DNA of 6,106 bases from Clostridia bacterium (lineage in GTDB: Bacteria > Bacillota > Clostridia > HGM11327). The translations under genes and the position numbers were made by a program. Location of the stretch: NCBI GenBank assembly GCA_017935525.1, contig JAGBHJ010000108.1, positions 1 to 6,106 of the forward strand, written 5' to 3'. The notes below the pieces were generated by a model that was not told where the DNA came from, did not search any database, and saw only the letters and a program-made list of their open reading frames with translations. Position 1 is the stretch's first letter. Each line of letters starts with the position of its first letter. Positions 6,038 to 6,106 of this stretch are shown one piece after another.

Positions 6038-6106
6038 GCGACATCAAAATACCTTTGTCAAATTTAACGTCTATATATCCGTAGGGGCGTTCTTTGAACG
6101 CCCGCC
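6038..6106. repeat. Right copy of 69-bp perfect inverted repeat
   Basis: This is the exact reverse complement of 1-69. On the + strand GTAG (6081-6084) directly precedes a perfect hairpin (6085-6103) with an 8-bp stem and a TTT loop, then GCC to the window end. It lies 26 bases beyond the -35 box of the hydrolase promoter, so it does not touch that promoter. The two copies point toward each other in mirror image around the whole gene cluster. Confidence 0.9.

Noticed and set aside
1..6106. Classical insertion sequence or composite transposon
   Set aside because: The ends are inverted repeats, but no transposase or recombinase is encoded inside and target duplications cannot be seen, so calling it a transposon is not supported.

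Overview
The window looks like chromosomal DNA from a low-to-mid GC anaerobic Firmicute, probably a gut Clostridium-type (Oscillospiraceae/Ruminococcus-like) genome. The grounds are sigma-A-type promoters, strong GGAGG/AAAGGA ribosome binding sites, roughly 45-50% GC, a cysteine-rich cytoplasmic hydrolase and GC-rich hairpin repeats between genes. The taxon is inferred from style, not from a marker gene.

Layout: (1) 1-553 has no convincing gene. It holds the left copy of a 69-bp perfect inverted repeat with a GTAG-hairpin end, a second smaller hairpin repeat, two similar promoter-like sequences, a hairpin plus T-run between them, an operator-like palindrome, and a large hairpin at the predicted 5' end of the exporter mRNA. 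(2) 554-4179 is a two-gene operon on the + strand encoding two different ABC exporter half-transporters. They are joined by an ATGA stop/start overlap and should form a heterodimer. (3) 4180-4394 is a convergent intergenic region with one intrinsic terminator for each strand and a remnant of the second hairpin repeat. (4) 4395-5954 on the - strand is a CocE/NonD (peptidase S15-like) serine hydrolase with its own near-perfect promoter. (5) 5955-6106 holds that promoter and the right copy of the 69-bp inverted repeat, which ends exactly at the window edge.

The two transcription units are convergent and separately controlled. A membrane exporter beside a cytoplasmic ester/amide hydrolase could be a 'modify and expel' pair, but nothing in the sequence proves a functional link. 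No transposase, recombinase, phage gene, tRNA, rRNA or CRISPR array is visible. Because the inverted repeats coincide with both window edges, the window may be an assembly contig broken at a dispersed repeat rather than a discrete mobile element.
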